A stretch of 64,000 nt of DNA from Actinomyces urinae (GCF_900119695.1 NZ_LT632547.1:372001-436000); one strand, 5' to 3'. Positions 8,996 through 19,085 are shown, counted from the first letter of the stretch. Translations and numbers: made by a program. The notes: a model not told the origin generated them from the sequence alone.

Positions 8996-10498
8996 CTATC
9001 GCAACATAGGAATGCCCAGGCTTACCCGATTAGCCATGTCCGGGTTCTCTTGTCGCTCATGCCACACTTGGCCCGCACGAGTTGGAATGATCTCAAACAT
9101 GCCACCTTGTACGCCTGAATCTGCAACCAAATGGTGCGGAGCCGCGTGCGTCACCACTGCGCGCACCATATCTCCCGGACGCAACTGCTTGCCGTAGTGG
9201 ATGCCATCGGGAAGCGATAGGTGGACGAGCCGGTTGTCACGGGCGCGACCCGACACGCGATTGCGTACCCCATCTTTACGGCCGCCATCCTCCACAATCA
9301 AAACCTCGACCTCGCGGCCCTCAAACTTCTTCGAGTCCTCGGTTGTGATCCGCTCCTGTAGCGCAACGAGGCGCTCATAACGGTCCTGCATAACTTCGTG
9401 AGGCACCTGATCTTCCATATCAGCTGCCGGGGTGCCGGGGCGCGGCGAGTAGAGGAAAGTGAAGGCGGAGCTAAACCGCGCCTTCTCAACAACCTCTAGA
9501 GTCTGCTGGAAATCCTCTTCGGTCTCGCCGGGGAATCCCACAATAATGTCCGTGGTGATCGCCGCGTCAGGGATCGCCTCACGCACGCGCTCCAAAATTC
9601 CCTCAAACTTTGCGCGCCGGTACGAGCGACGCATCATTCGCAGTACACGGTCTGATCCGGACTGCAACGGCATGTGCAGGCTCGGCATAACCGTCGGAGT
9701 CTCCGCCATAGCCGCAATCACATCGTCAGAGAATGCCGCAGGGTGCGGGCTTGTGAAGCGCACGCGCTCCAATCCCTCAACGCGCCCAACCGCGCGTAGC
9801 AGATCAGCAAATGCGCCGCGCTCACCAAAGCTAACTCCGTACGAGTTCACATTTTGTCCCAGAAGCGTTACCTCAACCGCGCCCTGGGCAACTACCGCCT
9901 CGACCTCCGCCAGAATCTCTCCTGGCCTGCGGTCGCGCTCCTTGCCTCGTAAATGCGGGACGATGCAAAAAGTGCAGGTGTTGTTGCAACCCACCGAGAT
10001 AGAAACCCAGGCTGAGTAGACCGACTCGCGTTTAGTGGGCAGTGTGGATGGAAACACCTTGAGCGATTCTTCAATCTCCACCGCAGCCTTGCGATTGTGC
10101 TCTGCCCGGCGTAGCAGCGCAGGGAGCACGTCAATATTATGCGTACCGAACACCACGTCCACCCACGGAGCTCGCTCAACTACCTTTGCACGCATCTGCT
10201 GTGCTAAACATCCGCCCACCGCAATCTGCATGTCAGGGCGCTCCCGCTTAACCTGCGCAAGCTGACCGAGATTACCAAACAGGCGGTTGGAGGCATTCTC
10301 GCGAACCGAGCAGGTGTTAATCACAACAACATCGGCTCCCCCATCACCCGCTTCAGTGGCGCGCGCCGCCGCCTGCGGGACGGTCTCAACTGGCACGTAC
10401 CCCTCGGTTTCAAGCAGGCCGGCCATACGCTCTGAGTCGTGGACATTCATCTGGCATCCGAGCGTGCGAATCAAATAAGTGCGTGGCGTAGTATTCAT
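8996..10498 (-). CDS. miaB: tRNA 2-methylthio-N6-dimethylallyladenosine synthase MiaB
   Basis: 500 residues. A radical-SAM methylthiotransferase that adds the 2-methylthio group to i6A37. The UPF0004 domain gives the auxiliary cluster cysteines in [14 protein letters not shown] and GGCLAQQ. The radical SAM motif is CNNTCTFC (CxxxCxxC). A TRAM domain follows near residues 395-460 ([20 protein letters not shown]). It is the first gene of the miaB-miaA operon. Start ATG at 10498. Confidence 0.96.
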   Translation of the reverse strand: MNTTPRTYLIRTLGCQMNVHDSERMAGLLETEGYVPVETVPQAAARATEAGDGGADVVVINTCSVRENASNRLFGNLGQLAQVKRERPDMQIAVGGCLAQQMRAKVVERAPWVDVVFGTHNIDVLPALLRRAEHNRKAAVEIEESLKVFPSTLPTKRESVYSAWVSISVGCNNTCTFCIVPHLRGKERDRRPGEILAEVEAVVAQGAVEVTLLGQNVNSYGVSFGERGAFADLLRAVGRVEGLERVRFTSPHPAAFSDDVIAAMAETPTVMPSLHMPLQSGSDRVLRMMRRSYRRAKFEGILERVREAIPDAAITTDIIVGFPGETEEDFQQTLEVVEKARFSSAFTFLYSPRPGTPAADMEDQVPHEVMQDRYERLVALQERITTEDSKKFEGREVEVLIVEDGGRKDGVRNRVSGRARDNRLVHLSLPDGIHYGKQLRPGDMVRAVVTHAAPHHLVADSGVQGGMFEIIPTRAGQVWHERQENPDMANRVSLGIPMLR

Positions 10499-10620
10499 CG
10501 TTCAAGATTGTAGTTAATCGGCATGAAAGTAACGAACCGAGGCCTGCGTGATTGGCCTCAGAACCGCCTAGAAATACCCGAGAACACCGGTAGGATTGTT
10601 ACCAATCACAAAGGAGAGAC

Positions 10621-10701
10621 ATGCAGCCGGTTCAAACTGTGTACTGCAAGGCTACCGGCAGCCTCGCATACACTCTAGAGGAGCTTCAAAAGCTCTGCTA
10701 G
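10621..10701 (+). CDS. Candidate 26-residue small protein
   Basis: The ATG at 10621 is preceded by AAAGGAGAGAC, a strong and properly spaced ribosome binding site, and the frame runs 26 codons to TAG. The peptide is mildly polar with two cysteines and matches nothing I recognise. It is opposite the last 27 bases of cinA and in the 176-bp gap between miaB and cinA. Evidence is the ribosome binding site alone; it could be a chance frame. Confidence 0.3.
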   Translation: MQPVQTVYCKATGSLAYTLEELQKLC

Positions 10702-11274
10702 AGCGGCCTCGGCCGCCTGAGCTCTCACGCTCGCTCGACTTCCCTCAAAGTGGTACAAGACTGCGTTAGATCGGGCGGGCGACCACACCGCGACGTACAC
10801 GGTTCCGGCCGGGTGCCCTTCCGCAGGCCCTGGCCCAGCAACACCGGTTGTTGCCACGCCGAAGGTTGAGCCAAATAGACGCGCTACTCCAGCTGCCATT
10901 TGGAGTGCGACACCCGGATCTACCGGACCATTAGCCTGTAGCAGACCATCATCAACGCCAAGAACGCTTGCCTTAGTATGCGTCTGGTAGGTGGTTACGC
11001 CCCCACACAGACAGTTAGATGCACCCGGTATATCTGCAATGGCCGCGCTAACTAGACCAGCTGTTAGCGACTCGGCGGTGGCTACCGAATGGCCTTTGGA
11101 GGTGAGCTTTTCAACTATCTGAGAGGCAAACGCCATACTGTCTGGGTGATCACCTGATAAGCCCGCGAGAACGCCATCCGTACTGCTAATCGCACTCGCA
11201 TCTAGAAGATTTGGCTCCGCGAGAGTACTTGTGCAGCTCTCGCGGAGTTCTGCATCATTCATCTTCATCTGCAT
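10675..11274 (-). CDS. cinA: CinA C-terminal domain protein (nicotinamide-nucleotide amidase, PncC type)
   Basis: 199 residues. The CinA-C/PncC domain begins near residue 47 and carries VATAESLTAGLV (catalytic Ser/Thr region), VTTYQTHTKASVLG and VATTGVAGPGPAEGHPAGTVYVA. The family deamidates nicotinamide mononucleotide in NAD recycling. The first ~45 residues are a non-conserved extension. I chose the ATG at 11274 because AGGAG lies 4 bases before it, inside the recX 3' end (20-base overlap). In most Actinobacteria this gene is between pgsA and the ClgR gene; here it is after recX. Transcription is likely with recA-recX. Confidence 0.9.
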   Translation of the reverse strand: MQMKMNDAELRESCTSTLAEPNLLDASAISSTDGVLAGLSGDHPDSMAFASQIVEKLTSKGHSVATAESLTAGLVSAAIADIPGASNCLCGGVTTYQTHTKASVLGVDDGLLQANGPVDPGVALQMAAGVARLFGSTFGVATTGVAGPGPAEGHPAGTVYVAVWSPARSNAVLYHFEGSRASVRAQAAEAALAELLKLL

Positions 11275-11848
11275 CTAGCTCCTGCAAAATCTGATTCACT
11301 ACGGAGTAGCACACATTCAATGGGTAGCCTTTACGCGCCAACATGGAAGTGAGGCGACGCACCTGCTGTTGTTTTTCTAAACCTAACATCGCCCGGGCGC
11401 GGCGAGCGACTATCTCACGCGCTGATTCTTCTAGTGAAACGTGTTCAACTTCTTCCAGGGCAACATCGATAATTGCAGGCGGAATCTGTTTCTTGCGCAA
11501 CTGCTCTACAAGAGCTCTGCCAACGAGGCCACGCTCACTGAACCGGGTGCGTACCAGCATCCTCGCGTAACGTTCGTCATCCACCAAACCGGCCTCTTCC
11601 AGCCTGTCTATAGCAACCTCTATGGATTCAAGTGGAAAACCGCGTTCTTTTAGTTTGCTGACCAGTTCGCCGCGAGAACGGTCCTGCCTGTCCAATTGCT
11701 TTAGAGCGGCCTCTTTTGCCGCCGAAACAGCATGCTCGCCTTCCAGGTTCGCGGCCCATTCGCGTCGCTTCTCGCGACGCTTCCGGGCCGCTTCGAAGTC
11801 CATACGTTTCTTCTTGCGACCCTCATCTGGATCGTAGAAAGAAACCAT
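11255..11848 (-). CDS. recX: Regulatory protein RecX
   Basis: 197 residues. RecX caps and limits RecA filaments. The tandem three-helix RecX repeats run from about 55 to 180 (LDRQDRSRGELVSKLKERG, then DDERYARMLVRTRF). The N-terminus is basic (KKKRMDFEAARKRREKRRE) and the C-terminus is very acidic (LDADEDE). The ATG overlaps the recA stop by one base (TAATG type), so the two genes are translationally coupled and should be SOS-induced together. Confidence 0.93.
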   Translation of the reverse strand: MVSFYDPDEGRKKKRMDFEAARKRREKRREWAANLEGEHAVSAAKEAALKQLDRQDRSRGELVSKLKERGFPLESIEVAIDRLEEAGLVDDERYARMLVRTRFSERGLVGRALVEQLRKKQIPPAIIDVALEEVEHVSLEESAREIVARRARAMLGLEKQQQVRRLTSMLARKGYPLNVCYSVVNQILQELDADEDE

Positions 11849-12951
11849 TAGAATCCGGCGTCTTCAGCAGGATCAATTTTTGCGCTGGCTTTCTTACCAC
11901 CTTTATCGGCCTGCGCATCATCAGCCTGAGCGTTTGAAGCTGCGGGGGCTTCCTCTTGCCTAATACCAAGCTCCACAAGGATGCGATGCTCAATTTCGTC
12001 GGCAAGCTCCGGATTATCTTTCAAGAACGTACGAACGTTCTCCTTACCCTGCCCAAGCTGATCCGAACCGTATGTGAACCAAGAGCCCGACTTCTTAACA
12101 ATGCCGGTTTCCACACCCATATCAATGATGGAACCTTCACGCGAAATACCGAGGCCGTAGAGGATATCGAACTCCGCCTGCTTGAACGGCGGCGCCATCT
12201 TGTTCTTCACGATCTTTGCGCGCGTACGGTTACCAACCGGGTTGCCCTTCTCTTTTAGTGTCTCGATACGACGCACATCAATACGCACCGACGCGTAGAA
12301 CTTAAGTGCCTTGCCGCCCGTAGTGGTTTCCGGCGACCCAAAGAATACGCCAATCTTCTCGCGCAGCTGGTTGATAAAGATAGCCGTGGTTCCCGTGGCA
12401 GATAGCGCACCCGTAATCTTACGTAGCGCCTGCGACATAAGGCGAGCCTGCAAACCCACGTGCGAGTCACCCATCTCGCCCTCGATCTCCGCCTTCGGGA
12501 CCAAAGCGGCAACAGAGTCAATAACGATGATGTCAATACCGCCCGAACGGATCAGCATGTCTGCGATTTCCAAGGCCTGTTCGCCAGTATCTGGTTGCGA
12601 CACTAGGAGCGCATCGGTATCGACCCCAAGTTTCTTTGCATATTCGGGATCCAGAGCGTGCTCCGCGTCAATAAACGCAGCGTTTCCACCGGCCTTCTGA
12701 GCAGAAGCAACCGCGTGTAGCGCCACCGTGGTCTTACCAGACGACTCCGGACCGTAAATCTCGATTACACGACCCCGCGGAAGACCGCCAACACCAAGCG
12801 CTACGTCGAGCGCCAACGAACCCGTAGGGATAACTTTGACTGCTGGACGGCTATCGTCCCCCAGTCGCATAACTGAACCCTTACCAAACTGCCTATCAAT
12901 CTGACTCAGGGCAAGTTCCAATGCCTTATTTCGATCGGGTGCAACGGCCAT
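11848..12951 (-). CDS. recA: Recombinase RecA
   Basis: 367 residues. Strand-exchange ATPase and co-protease for LexA. Walker [10 protein letters not shown] at residues 67-75, Walker [11 protein letters not shown], loop L1 [19 protein letters not shown] and loop L2 [21 protein letters not shown] are all canonical. The C-terminal tail is rich in Ala, Asp and Lys. AAGGAG sits upstream of the ATG. A perfect SOS box is 175 bp upstream (13126-13139). First gene of recA-recX-cinA. Confidence 0.98.
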   Translation of the reverse strand: MAVAPDRNKALELALSQIDRQFGKGSVMRLGDDSRPAVKVIPTGSLALDVALGVGGLPRGRVIEIYGPESSGKTTVALHAVASAQKAGGNAAFIDAEHALDPEYAKKLGVDTDALLVSQPDTGEQALEIADMLIRSGGIDIIVIDSVAALVPKAEIEGEMGDSHVGLQARLMSQALRKITGALSATGTTAIFINQLREKIGVFFGSPETTTGGKALKFYASVRIDVRRIETLKEKGNPVGNRTRAKIVKNKMAPPFKQAEFDILYGLGISREGSIIDMGVETGIVKKSGSWFTYGSDQLGQGKENVRTFLKDNPELADEIEHRILVELGIRQEEAPAASNAQADDAQADKGGKKASAKIDPAEDAGF

Positions 12952-13125
12952 TTAAGCTCCTTCAAGATCCTGCGCTCTCCGCGCGTTTTACCGGGCTGGT
13001 CGAAAAAACGTGTTCCCTCTCCGGGTACGTAAATCATGCTATGGCCGACCACGGACATCCTTTTTGAAAAGCACCTGGATGTGGATGCACCCAAGCGAGC
13101 ATGACCTGTGCACAAGCTTAACTGC

Positions 13126-13139
13126 CGAACACGTGTTCG
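13126..13139. promoter_or_regulatory. LexA binding site (SOS box) of recA
   Basis: CGAAC-ACGT-GTTCG is an exact match to the actinobacterial SOS consensus. It lies in the 282-bp recA–dgk intergenic region, 175 bp before the recA ATG, implying a long recA 5' untranslated region. The rest of 12952-13233 shows no gene I can support. Confidence 0.85.
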
Positions 13140-13233
13140 ACACTTCGACGCGCGAGGCGGCGTTGGGATCTATGCCACTATTTCGTGGCCCGCCGTGCGG
13201 CTGCGTTGCCGGATTCCTCCTGTCCGAACTGCC

Positions 13234-14256
13234 TCAGTTTGCTTGAAAAGCTGGCGGGATCCCCCAGCTGCACGGCAGCGCTACAGACAGCGCATTTGGC
13301 ACATTGTCTACACGAACGCTGTCCGCAAAGTAGCCTTCGCCATCCAACGTAAGTACCAGTTCGCTATCCACAGCCTCTATCAAGAAAGACGAAGCCTGCT
13401 CGTACGTGGCGACGCCTGCAGGGATCGTTTCTCCACGTCGGAACTTACCCAGCAACTTCGCTATCTCAAGAATCTTTAACGGACGCGCAGTCAAAATGTT
13501 CGCAAGGCCATCATTAATCTTTGCATCCGGGTGCGGCAAGAACCCGCCGCCGTAATACTGGGCGTTACCGATAGCACACAGAACGTAATCACGCTCTACC
13601 GCATCCCGCTTTCCATCACGTTCCATCGTGGCTCGCATGCGCCAAGAACGGTCAGATGAAAGCGCGTTCACAATCCCGATCATGTAGCTCATACCCAAGC
13701 TGTTCGGGATCTTGCGCTGGATCTTATCCGCTGTGATTGCAACTTTAGAATCCAGTCCTATCGAAATGACATTAACGCTGTAGTAAGAAAACTCGGGCAC
13801 CTGCGCGCCGCGGATATCCCTCACGCTTCCCGAAACGTGTAGGGCGTCCATTGGAGCAGAAAACGCGCCTTCCTGTTTGAACGCATCCAGGATCATGGTT
13901 GGCGTCACCGTCCGCCTACCATAGAGTGTGCGGGCGAGGTCATTTCCGGATCCGAAGGGCAAAACCAACATGGACGCCTCGGAGCCGATCAGACCATTGG
14001 CGGCCTCAGATACGGAGCCATCACCGCCTGCGACGACAACGAGGACGTCGCTTCCACTCTCTTTTACGGCCGAGCGCGCAAGATCAGTTGCATCCCCCGG
14101 TCCAGTAGTTGGACTGATACGAACGTGAGCGTACGGGAAAATCTCGGCAAGTTTACTAGCAACAACGCCCACATTGCGCCGAATTAGCCGATTTCCAGCC
14201 TGCGGATTGTAAATAAACTCAATCCGGTCCCACGACCTGTGTTCTAGAGCGCGCAA
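13234..14256 (-). CDS. Diacylglycerol kinase-family lipid kinase
   Basis: 340 residues from a TTG at 14256 (AAAGGG upstream). The DAGK catalytic domain has IYNPQAGN at residue ~15, the nucleotide loop VAGGDGSVSEAANGL near 76-90, and LPFGSGNDLARTL near 100-112. The C-terminal β-sandwich contains GGGFLPHPDAKINDG and LTLDGEG. Members phosphorylate diacylglycerol or related lipids (DagK, YegS). It interrupts the usual DUF3046–recA adjacency. The exact lipid substrate is unknown. Confidence 0.85.
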   Translation of the reverse strand: MRALEHRSWDRIEFIYNPQAGNRLIRRNVGVVASKLAEIFPYAHVRISPTTGPGDATDLARSAVKESGSDVLVVVAGGDGSVSEAANGLIGSEASMLVLPFGSGNDLARTLYGRRTVTPTMILDAFKQEGAFSAPMDALHVSGSVRDIRGAQVPEFSYYSVNVISIGLDSKVAITADKIQRKIPNSLGMSYMIGIVNALSSDRSWRMRATMERDGKRDAVERDYVLCAIGNAQYYGGGFLPHPDAKINDGLANILTARPLKILEIAKLLGKFRRGETIPAGVATYEQASSFLIEAVDSELVLTLDGEGYFADSVRVDNVPNALSVALPCSWGIPPAFQAN

Positions 14257-14288
14257 GTATGGACCCTTTCGAGGACAGCCCGGGCTAG

Positions 14289-14510
14289 TTACCTTAGAGC
14301 CTTCTCGCGTCTGTGTACCCAGCGGGCTTCTTCACCCATGTCGGTTTCTCTGATCAACTCATCCCAAATGACTTCGGGATCCAAACCACTCATCAGCGCC
14401 TGCTCGGCAGTACCACCCAGTTTTGGCAGGAAGAGGTCACCAACGATAGACCTGCCGTAGCAGGATCCAAAGACGGCTTCGATGCTCTTCCAAAACTCCG
14501 AGACAGTCAT
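14289..14510 (-). CDS. DUF3046 family protein
   Basis: 73 residues. Matches the short DUF3046 family found between the ClgR-type regulator and recA in Actinobacteria: SEFWKSIEAVFG, then LGGTAEQALMSGLDPEVIWDELIRETDM and a C-terminal RWVHRREK. Function is not known. The ATG at 14510 is only 4 bases after the regulator stop, so both are in one operon. Confidence 0.85.
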   Translation of the reverse strand: MTVSEFWKSIEAVFGSCYGRSIVGDLFLPKLGGTAEQALMSGLDPEVIWDELIRETDMGEEARWVHRREKALR

Positions 14511-14514
14511 GCAA

Positions 14515-14847
14515 TCAACTCAACAACGTGATCCGGTCACTCAAGCTACCGTCCACCAGCGCAGCCGGAGTAGCCGTCGGGACGTCCACAAACTCCAGGG
14601 CAGCAATACGGCTGGCAACTTCGCGCAACACCAGTGCAAGTGGTACGCCAAGAGCCCCGCAAATCGCAATCAGGAGTTCTGAAGAAGCTTCCTTCTGGCC
14701 CCTCTCAACCTCTGATAGGTATCCGAGTGAGACTTTCGCATCCGCAGAAACCTCCCTAAGGGTGCGTCCTTGGGTGCGGCGAATTTGGCGCAAAACGTCA
14801 CCAATCTGCTCCCTCAGGAGCGGCTTGGTATCACTTTTGTTCTGCAT
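14515..14847 (-). CDS. clgR: ClgR-type XRE family transcriptional regulator
   Basis: About 110 residues from the ATG at 14847; the open frame extends to 14988 but that extension looks unrelated. The Cro/C1-type helix-turn-helix is [19 protein letters not shown], then [16 protein letters not shown], typical of ClgR, which activates clp protease and recA-linked repair genes in Corynebacterium and Mycobacterium. Position between pgsA and DUF3046/recA is the conserved one. The start has only a weak ribosome binding site, so it may differ. The gene name is given from synteny. Confidence 0.8.
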   Translation of the reverse strand: MQNKSDTKPLLREQIGDVLRQIRRTQGRTLREVSADAKVSLGYLSEVERGQKEASSELLIAICGALGVPLALVLREVASRIAALEFVDVPTATPAALVDGSLSDRITLLS

Positions 14848-15043
14848 ACCTGTACCGTACCTTGCTTCATCACCCTCCCGCAGTAAGGGAGCCCTCTTTG
14901 TGGATGCGGTACTGCCCACACTACCTCCAGGTATCGAATGCGGAACGAGACTATTTGCCGTCATATCAAGGTAAACCAGATGGCGCAAGAATATATTCCG
15001 AACCCAAAAGTGGCGTATACCTCTCCACAGTTTGAAACGCGCG

Positions 15044-15661
15044 TTACTTCTTCATCTTTACCGCAGCAATCACATACTGCAGGCCTGACCAGACGGTTAG
15101 GAACAGAGCAATAGCGATCAAAATCCAACGCGCCACCGCAAGACCTGTCACATCAAACAGGGCGTTGTTAACACCTGATACCGAGTCCCAGGGAAATAGC
15201 AGGAATACGATTAAGAACATTTGTGACACGGTCTTGGCCTTGCCGCCCGAATTCGCGGCAACCACTACGCCGCGTTTCAACAACCTGGAGCGCATCCATG
15301 TAATCCCCAGCTCACGCGCCGCCACTATCGCTGTGAACCACCAGGGAACAAGACCCGCGATTGATAAAACCACGAACGCGCCGAGTGTTAGTGCTTTATC
15401 GGCAATCGGATCCCAAATCTTGCCCCAATCAGTCACGAGACCGCGTTCGCGCGCAATCTTGCCGTCATACAGGTCGGTAAATGCAGCAACAATGAACACC
15501 ACCAGGGCCGCCCACATGGCGCCAACCGAGCCGTTCAGAACCAGAATGATAAAAACCGGGACCAGTACAAGACGGACCATTGTCAAAACATTCGGTAGAT
15601 TCCAAATGTTCTCGCCCTCGTGTACACGCGAGACGTTGTCATCCATCTGCGCCCTATTCAT
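15044..15661 (-). CDS. pgsA: CDP-diacylglycerol–glycerol-3-phosphate 3-phosphatidyltransferase
   Basis: 205 residues. Makes phosphatidylglycerolphosphate, the committed step of phosphatidylglycerol and cardiolipin synthesis. The CDP-alcohol phosphotransferase signature D-G-x2-A-R-x8-G-x3-D-x3-D is present as [12 protein letters not shown] then [12 protein letters not shown]. Four to five membrane segments are visible, beginning with [12 protein letters not shown]. It begins 8 bases after the ftsK stop and is in the same operon. Confidence 0.93.
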   Translation of the reverse strand: MNRAQMDDNVSRVHEGENIWNLPNVLTMVRLVLVPVFIILVLNGSVGAMWAALVVFIVAAFTDLYDGKIARERGLVTDWGKIWDPIADKALTLGAFVVLSIAGLVPWWFTAIVAARELGITWMRSRLLKRGVVVAANSGGKAKTVSQMFLIVFLLFPWDSVSGVNNALFDVTGLAVARWILIAIALFLTVWSGLQYVIAAVKMKK

Positions 15662-15669
15662 CGCGACTC

Positions 15670-18096
15670 CTACGCTCTACCTGTCAGTTCCCAGGCATCC
15701 TCTGATTCTTCTTCAATAGTATCGGTTGGAACGTCCTCGCCGCGCAGCATGGCCAACACTCGAGGCAACTCTTCTGGGGGTACCAGCACCTCACGCGCCT
15801 TTGACCCCTCTGAAGGACCCACAATTTCGCGTGACTCCAGCAAATCCATCAAGCGGCCAGCGCGCGCAAAGCCAATCCGCAACTTGCGTTGCAACATCGA
15901 AGTAGAACCAAGCTGAGTCGAGATCACAAGTTCTGCCGCCTGCAGCAGATCTTCGAGGTCGTCGCCAATGTCGTCCGCAATCTGGCGCTTCTTCGCAGGG
16001 ACAATGACGTCCTCGCGATAGACGGGCTTCATCTGTTCCTTGACGTGTTCGACAACGTCGCGAATCTCCGATTCAGTCACCCACGCGCCCTGCACGCGTT
16101 TTGGCTTGCCTGCCCCTTGCGGAAGGTAGAGGGCGTCGCCTTTGCCGATGAGTTTTTCAGCACCGCCTTGGTCTAAAATGACGCGCGAATCCTGCATTGA
16201 GGACGTGGCGAACGCCAGACGTGATGGAATGTTCGACTTGATAAGGCCGGTAACAACGTCTACCGAAGGCCTTTGCGTGGCCAAAACGAGGTGGATACCT
16301 GCGGCACGTGCCAGCTGCGTGATTCGCTGAATCGAGGCCTCAACATCGCGCGGGGCCACCATCATGAGGTCGGCAAGCTCGTCCACCACAACGAGTAGGT
16401 ATGGGTAGGGCGCAAGTTTGCGCTCTGAGCCTGCCGGAAGCTCCACTTGCCCAGCCAAGATGGCTTTGTTGAAGTCATCGACGTGCTTAAATCCGAACTT
16501 TTCGAGGTCGTCGTAGCGGTGATCCATCTCTTTCACCACCCATTCGAGGGCCTCTGCCGCCTTCTTCGGGTTGGTGATAACCGGCGTTATGAGGTGCGGA
16601 ATACCCTCGTAGATGGTGAGCTCCACACGCTTAGGATCAACCAAAATCATGCGCACCTGGGCAGGGGTTGCGCGCATCATAATCGACGTGATCATGGAGT
16701 TAACAAACGAAGACTTACCCGAACCGGTAGCGCCTGCGACCAGCAAGTGCGGAGTCTTGGCGATGTTGGTGACCACGTATCCACCTTCGACGTCCTTACC
16801 AACGCCAACAACCAGCGGATGGTCGTCACTACGGGCGGCGCCAGACCGGAGAACGTCACCGAGTGCCACGGTCTCTCGATCCGTGTTTGGAATCTCCACG
16901 CCAATCGCTGACTTACCGGGGATAGGCGACAGAATGCGTACCTCCGAAGAAGCAACCGCGTAGCGAATGTTCTTCTCCAGCTGCGTGATGCGCTCCACCT
17001 TCACGCCCGCGCCCAACGTCACCTCGTACCTGGTAACCGTTGGACCGCGCGAAAAACCAGTGACCCTCGCGTCCACGCCAAACTCGTCCAGCGTGCTTTG
17101 CAACGCCCCCACAACCCAATCGTTCGCAGCTGAACGCTTCTTGTGCGGCGGGCCCTTAATCAATAGATCATCGGAGGGAAGGTTATAAACCGCACCGTCT
17201 TCCAGCTCCATCGCGGTTGTGGCGGGAAGATCATTGGAGCCAGCCGGCATGAGGGTCGTTTCATCCGCGCTCTCGTAGACCTGCGGTTCGATGAGCTGCG
17301 TCTCGTAAGACGGAGACTCCTCGTAGAAGTCGGACTCTTGCGACTCCTCAAATGCTTCGAGGTCCGGCGAAGAAACGTTGGGGCTAACAAACGGCTCATC
17401 CGCGTCGTAAGAGTCGATTCGGCCGTTCTTTTTGTCACCTTCGCTCCGGCGCGAAATCCGGTCGAAGAGGGACTGGATCCGCTGCGGGACTTCCTTCACC
17501 GGCGTTTGCGTATACACCAAAATCGAATAGGCAAACAGCAACAACAGCATGATTGCCCCGCCCCAGGCAGACAGCAGTGTTGCCAGCGGATACCCCATAA
17601 ACCAGCCGAGCACGCCGCCGGCCTCTTCAATCAAATTGAAATCTTGTATCCGCGGATTTCCGCTAGTTACATGCACGAGGCCGGTTAGAGCGATCGATAC
17701 TCCTAAACTTCCTGCAAACCGGTGCGGCAAGCGGTTATGCGTGCGGGCACGGAAGAGCTCAACGGCCCACCACACGAGCGCAATCGGCACTACCACCGAG
17801 AAAATACCGACGGCACCCGCCGCCACGTGGTGGAGGAAGGCACCCGCGCTACCGGAAATATGGAACCACTCGCGAAGCGCGAAAACCGCAGCCAAAGCAA
17901 GTAGCACGAACGCAAGGCCATCGCGGCGCAACTGCGCATCAATCGACAAGAAGCCGCGCCACGCGTTCGCCACACCCCGCCCCATAGAAATGAACATTTC
18001 CATCAGAGGCGAACGGCTCGAGGTCGCTGACTTCTTAGCCTTATTTGATTTACGCGCGGAACTGCCCCCGCGATTTGATGCTGGACTCTTAGGCAT
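15670..18096 (-). CDS. ftsK: DNA translocase FtsK
   Basis: 808 residues. The N-terminal region has basic residues and four to five membrane helices (to about 195), then an acidic/Pro-rich linker (about 210-320). The motor domain follows, with Walker A GATGSGKSSFV, Walker B LLVVVDELADLM, and a C-terminal gamma winged helix (GSTSMLQRKLRIGFARAGRLMDLLE) that reads KOPS/FRS sequences. FtsK pumps chromosome termini through the septum and activates XerCD. The linker is short compared with E. coli, as in other Actinobacteria. Confidence 0.96.
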   Translation of the reverse strand: MPKSPASNRGGSSARKSNKAKKSATSSRSPLMEMFISMGRGVANAWRGFLSIDAQLRRDGLAFVLLALAAVFALREWFHISGSAGAFLHHVAAGAVGIFSVVVPIALVWWAVELFRARTHNRLPHRFAGSLGVSIALTGLVHVTSGNPRIQDFNLIEEAGGVLGWFMGYPLATLLSAWGGAIMLLLLFAYSILVYTQTPVKEVPQRIQSLFDRISRRSEGDKKNGRIDSYDADEPFVSPNVSSPDLEAFEESQESDFYEESPSYETQLIEPQVYESADETTLMPAGSNDLPATTAMELEDGAVYNLPSDDLLIKGPPHKKRSAANDWVVGALQSTLDEFGVDARVTGFSRGPTVTRYEVTLGAGVKVERITQLEKNIRYAVASSEVRILSPIPGKSAIGVEIPNTDRETVALGDVLRSGAARSDDHPLVVGVGKDVEGGYVVTNIAKTPHLLVAGATGSGKSSFVNSMITSIMMRATPAQVRMILVDPKRVELTIYEGIPHLITPVITNPKKAAEALEWVVKEMDHRYDDLEKFGFKHVDDFNKAILAGQVELPAGSERKLAPYPYLLVVVDELADLMMVAPRDVEASIQRITQLARAAGIHLVLATQRPSVDVVTGLIKSNIPSRLAFATSSMQDSRVILDQGGAEKLIGKGDALYLPQGAGKPKRVQGAWVTESEIRDVVEHVKEQMKPVYREDVIVPAKKRQIADDIGDDLEDLLQAAELVISTQLGSTSMLQRKLRIGFARAGRLMDLLESREIVGPSEGSKAREVLVPPEELPRVLAMLRGEDVPTDTIEEESEDAWELTGRA

Positions 18097-18129
18097 AGTA
18101 ATTCCACGCTATCGCAACGACGGTTTTTG

Positions 18130-19077
18130 CTAAGACGACTCGCCGCCATTATCCCCACCGAACGTCATGACGTCGGCAATCTCACGCATTGTTGGCACGG
18201 GGAACGCATAGGCGTGCGAGACCATCACGGCACCAGCGGCGTTTGCCATTGAGAGTGCGCGATGCATGTCCTGGCCACGCACCAAAGCGCCGCACATCAC
18301 CGCGATGTGCACGTTACCCACACCAGAGGTATCCACCGACTGCGTTGCGTACGCCGGCACCTGTTTCAACTGACCAGCCACACCCTCGCGGTACTGACAA
18401 CCGAGGGATCCCATTCGCGTGACCTGAACGCAATCCGGCTTCAAGTAGTCTTCCAACATGCGCGAAGGATCAGCTTGCTTCAGGATCCGCGGCAGGAGGC
18501 CGGCCTCGCGCAGGTTCATGGTCAAAACGTCGGCGCGCTGAAGCATCGGCTCCCACAAATGCGATTCGATGGTGTCGATCATTGGCGAGGGAGCCAGCAC
18601 CACCTTCACCTTCGGATCAATACTGTTCACCCAGCTTGCGAAACGCTGCCCGGCTTCGCCACCGCTTATCACCGATCCGTGCACGAGTAGGACGTCGCCA
18701 TCTTCCAGCTCGATCTGCTCAATCTGATCGAGTTGCAGGTCAGATTCTACGCCTGCGGAAACTATGACCGTGTTGTCACCCTCATCCTCAACCAGCTGGA
18801 TTGACACGCCAATGTCACCCATCACTTCGCTGGTCAAAACCTGAACCCCATTTCCTTCAAGATCCTTGCGTATCATGTAGGAGTTCGGGCCTGTGCCAAG
18901 CATTGACAACATGCCTGTAACAACACCCATGTTCGCCACTGCAACCATGCCCAGGTACCCTCCACCCGGGCTGGAAAGTGCCGAACGCGCGGGGATCATA
19001 GAGCCGCGCTCGGGGAGCTTTTCAATAGCGATCGGCAGGTTCAAAACCACCGGCTCAGTTGACAAAAAGCGCGCCAA
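18130..19077 (-). CDS. PfkB-family carbohydrate kinase-like protein, catalytic Asp replaced
   Basis: 315 residues. A ribokinase fold is evident: PGGGYLGMVAVANMG matches motif 1, and VDTSGVGNVHIAVMCGALVRG with SMANAAGA matches the C-terminal signature. The anion-hole/base motif normally DTxGAGD reads D-T-S-G-V-G-N here: the catalytic Asp is Asn255 and the Ala is Val. This may make it a pseudokinase or give changed activity. It lies between rnj (9 bases upstream) and ftsK, all in one direction. Substrate unknown. Confidence 0.8.
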   Translation of the reverse strand: MARFLSTEPVVLNLPIAIEKLPERGSMIPARSALSSPGGGYLGMVAVANMGVVTGMLSMLGTGPNSYMIRKDLEGNGVQVLTSEVMGDIGVSIQLVEDEGDNTVIVSAGVESDLQLDQIEQIELEDGDVLLVHGSVISGGEAGQRFASWVNSIDPKVKVVLAPSPMIDTIESHLWEPMLQRADVLTMNLREAGLLPRILKQADPSRMLEDYLKPDCVQVTRMGSLGCQYREGVAGQLKQVPAYATQSVDTSGVGNVHIAVMCGALVRGQDMHRALSMANAAGAVMVSHAYAFPVPTMREIADVMTFGGDNGGESS

Positions 19078-19085
19078 GGCCCCTC

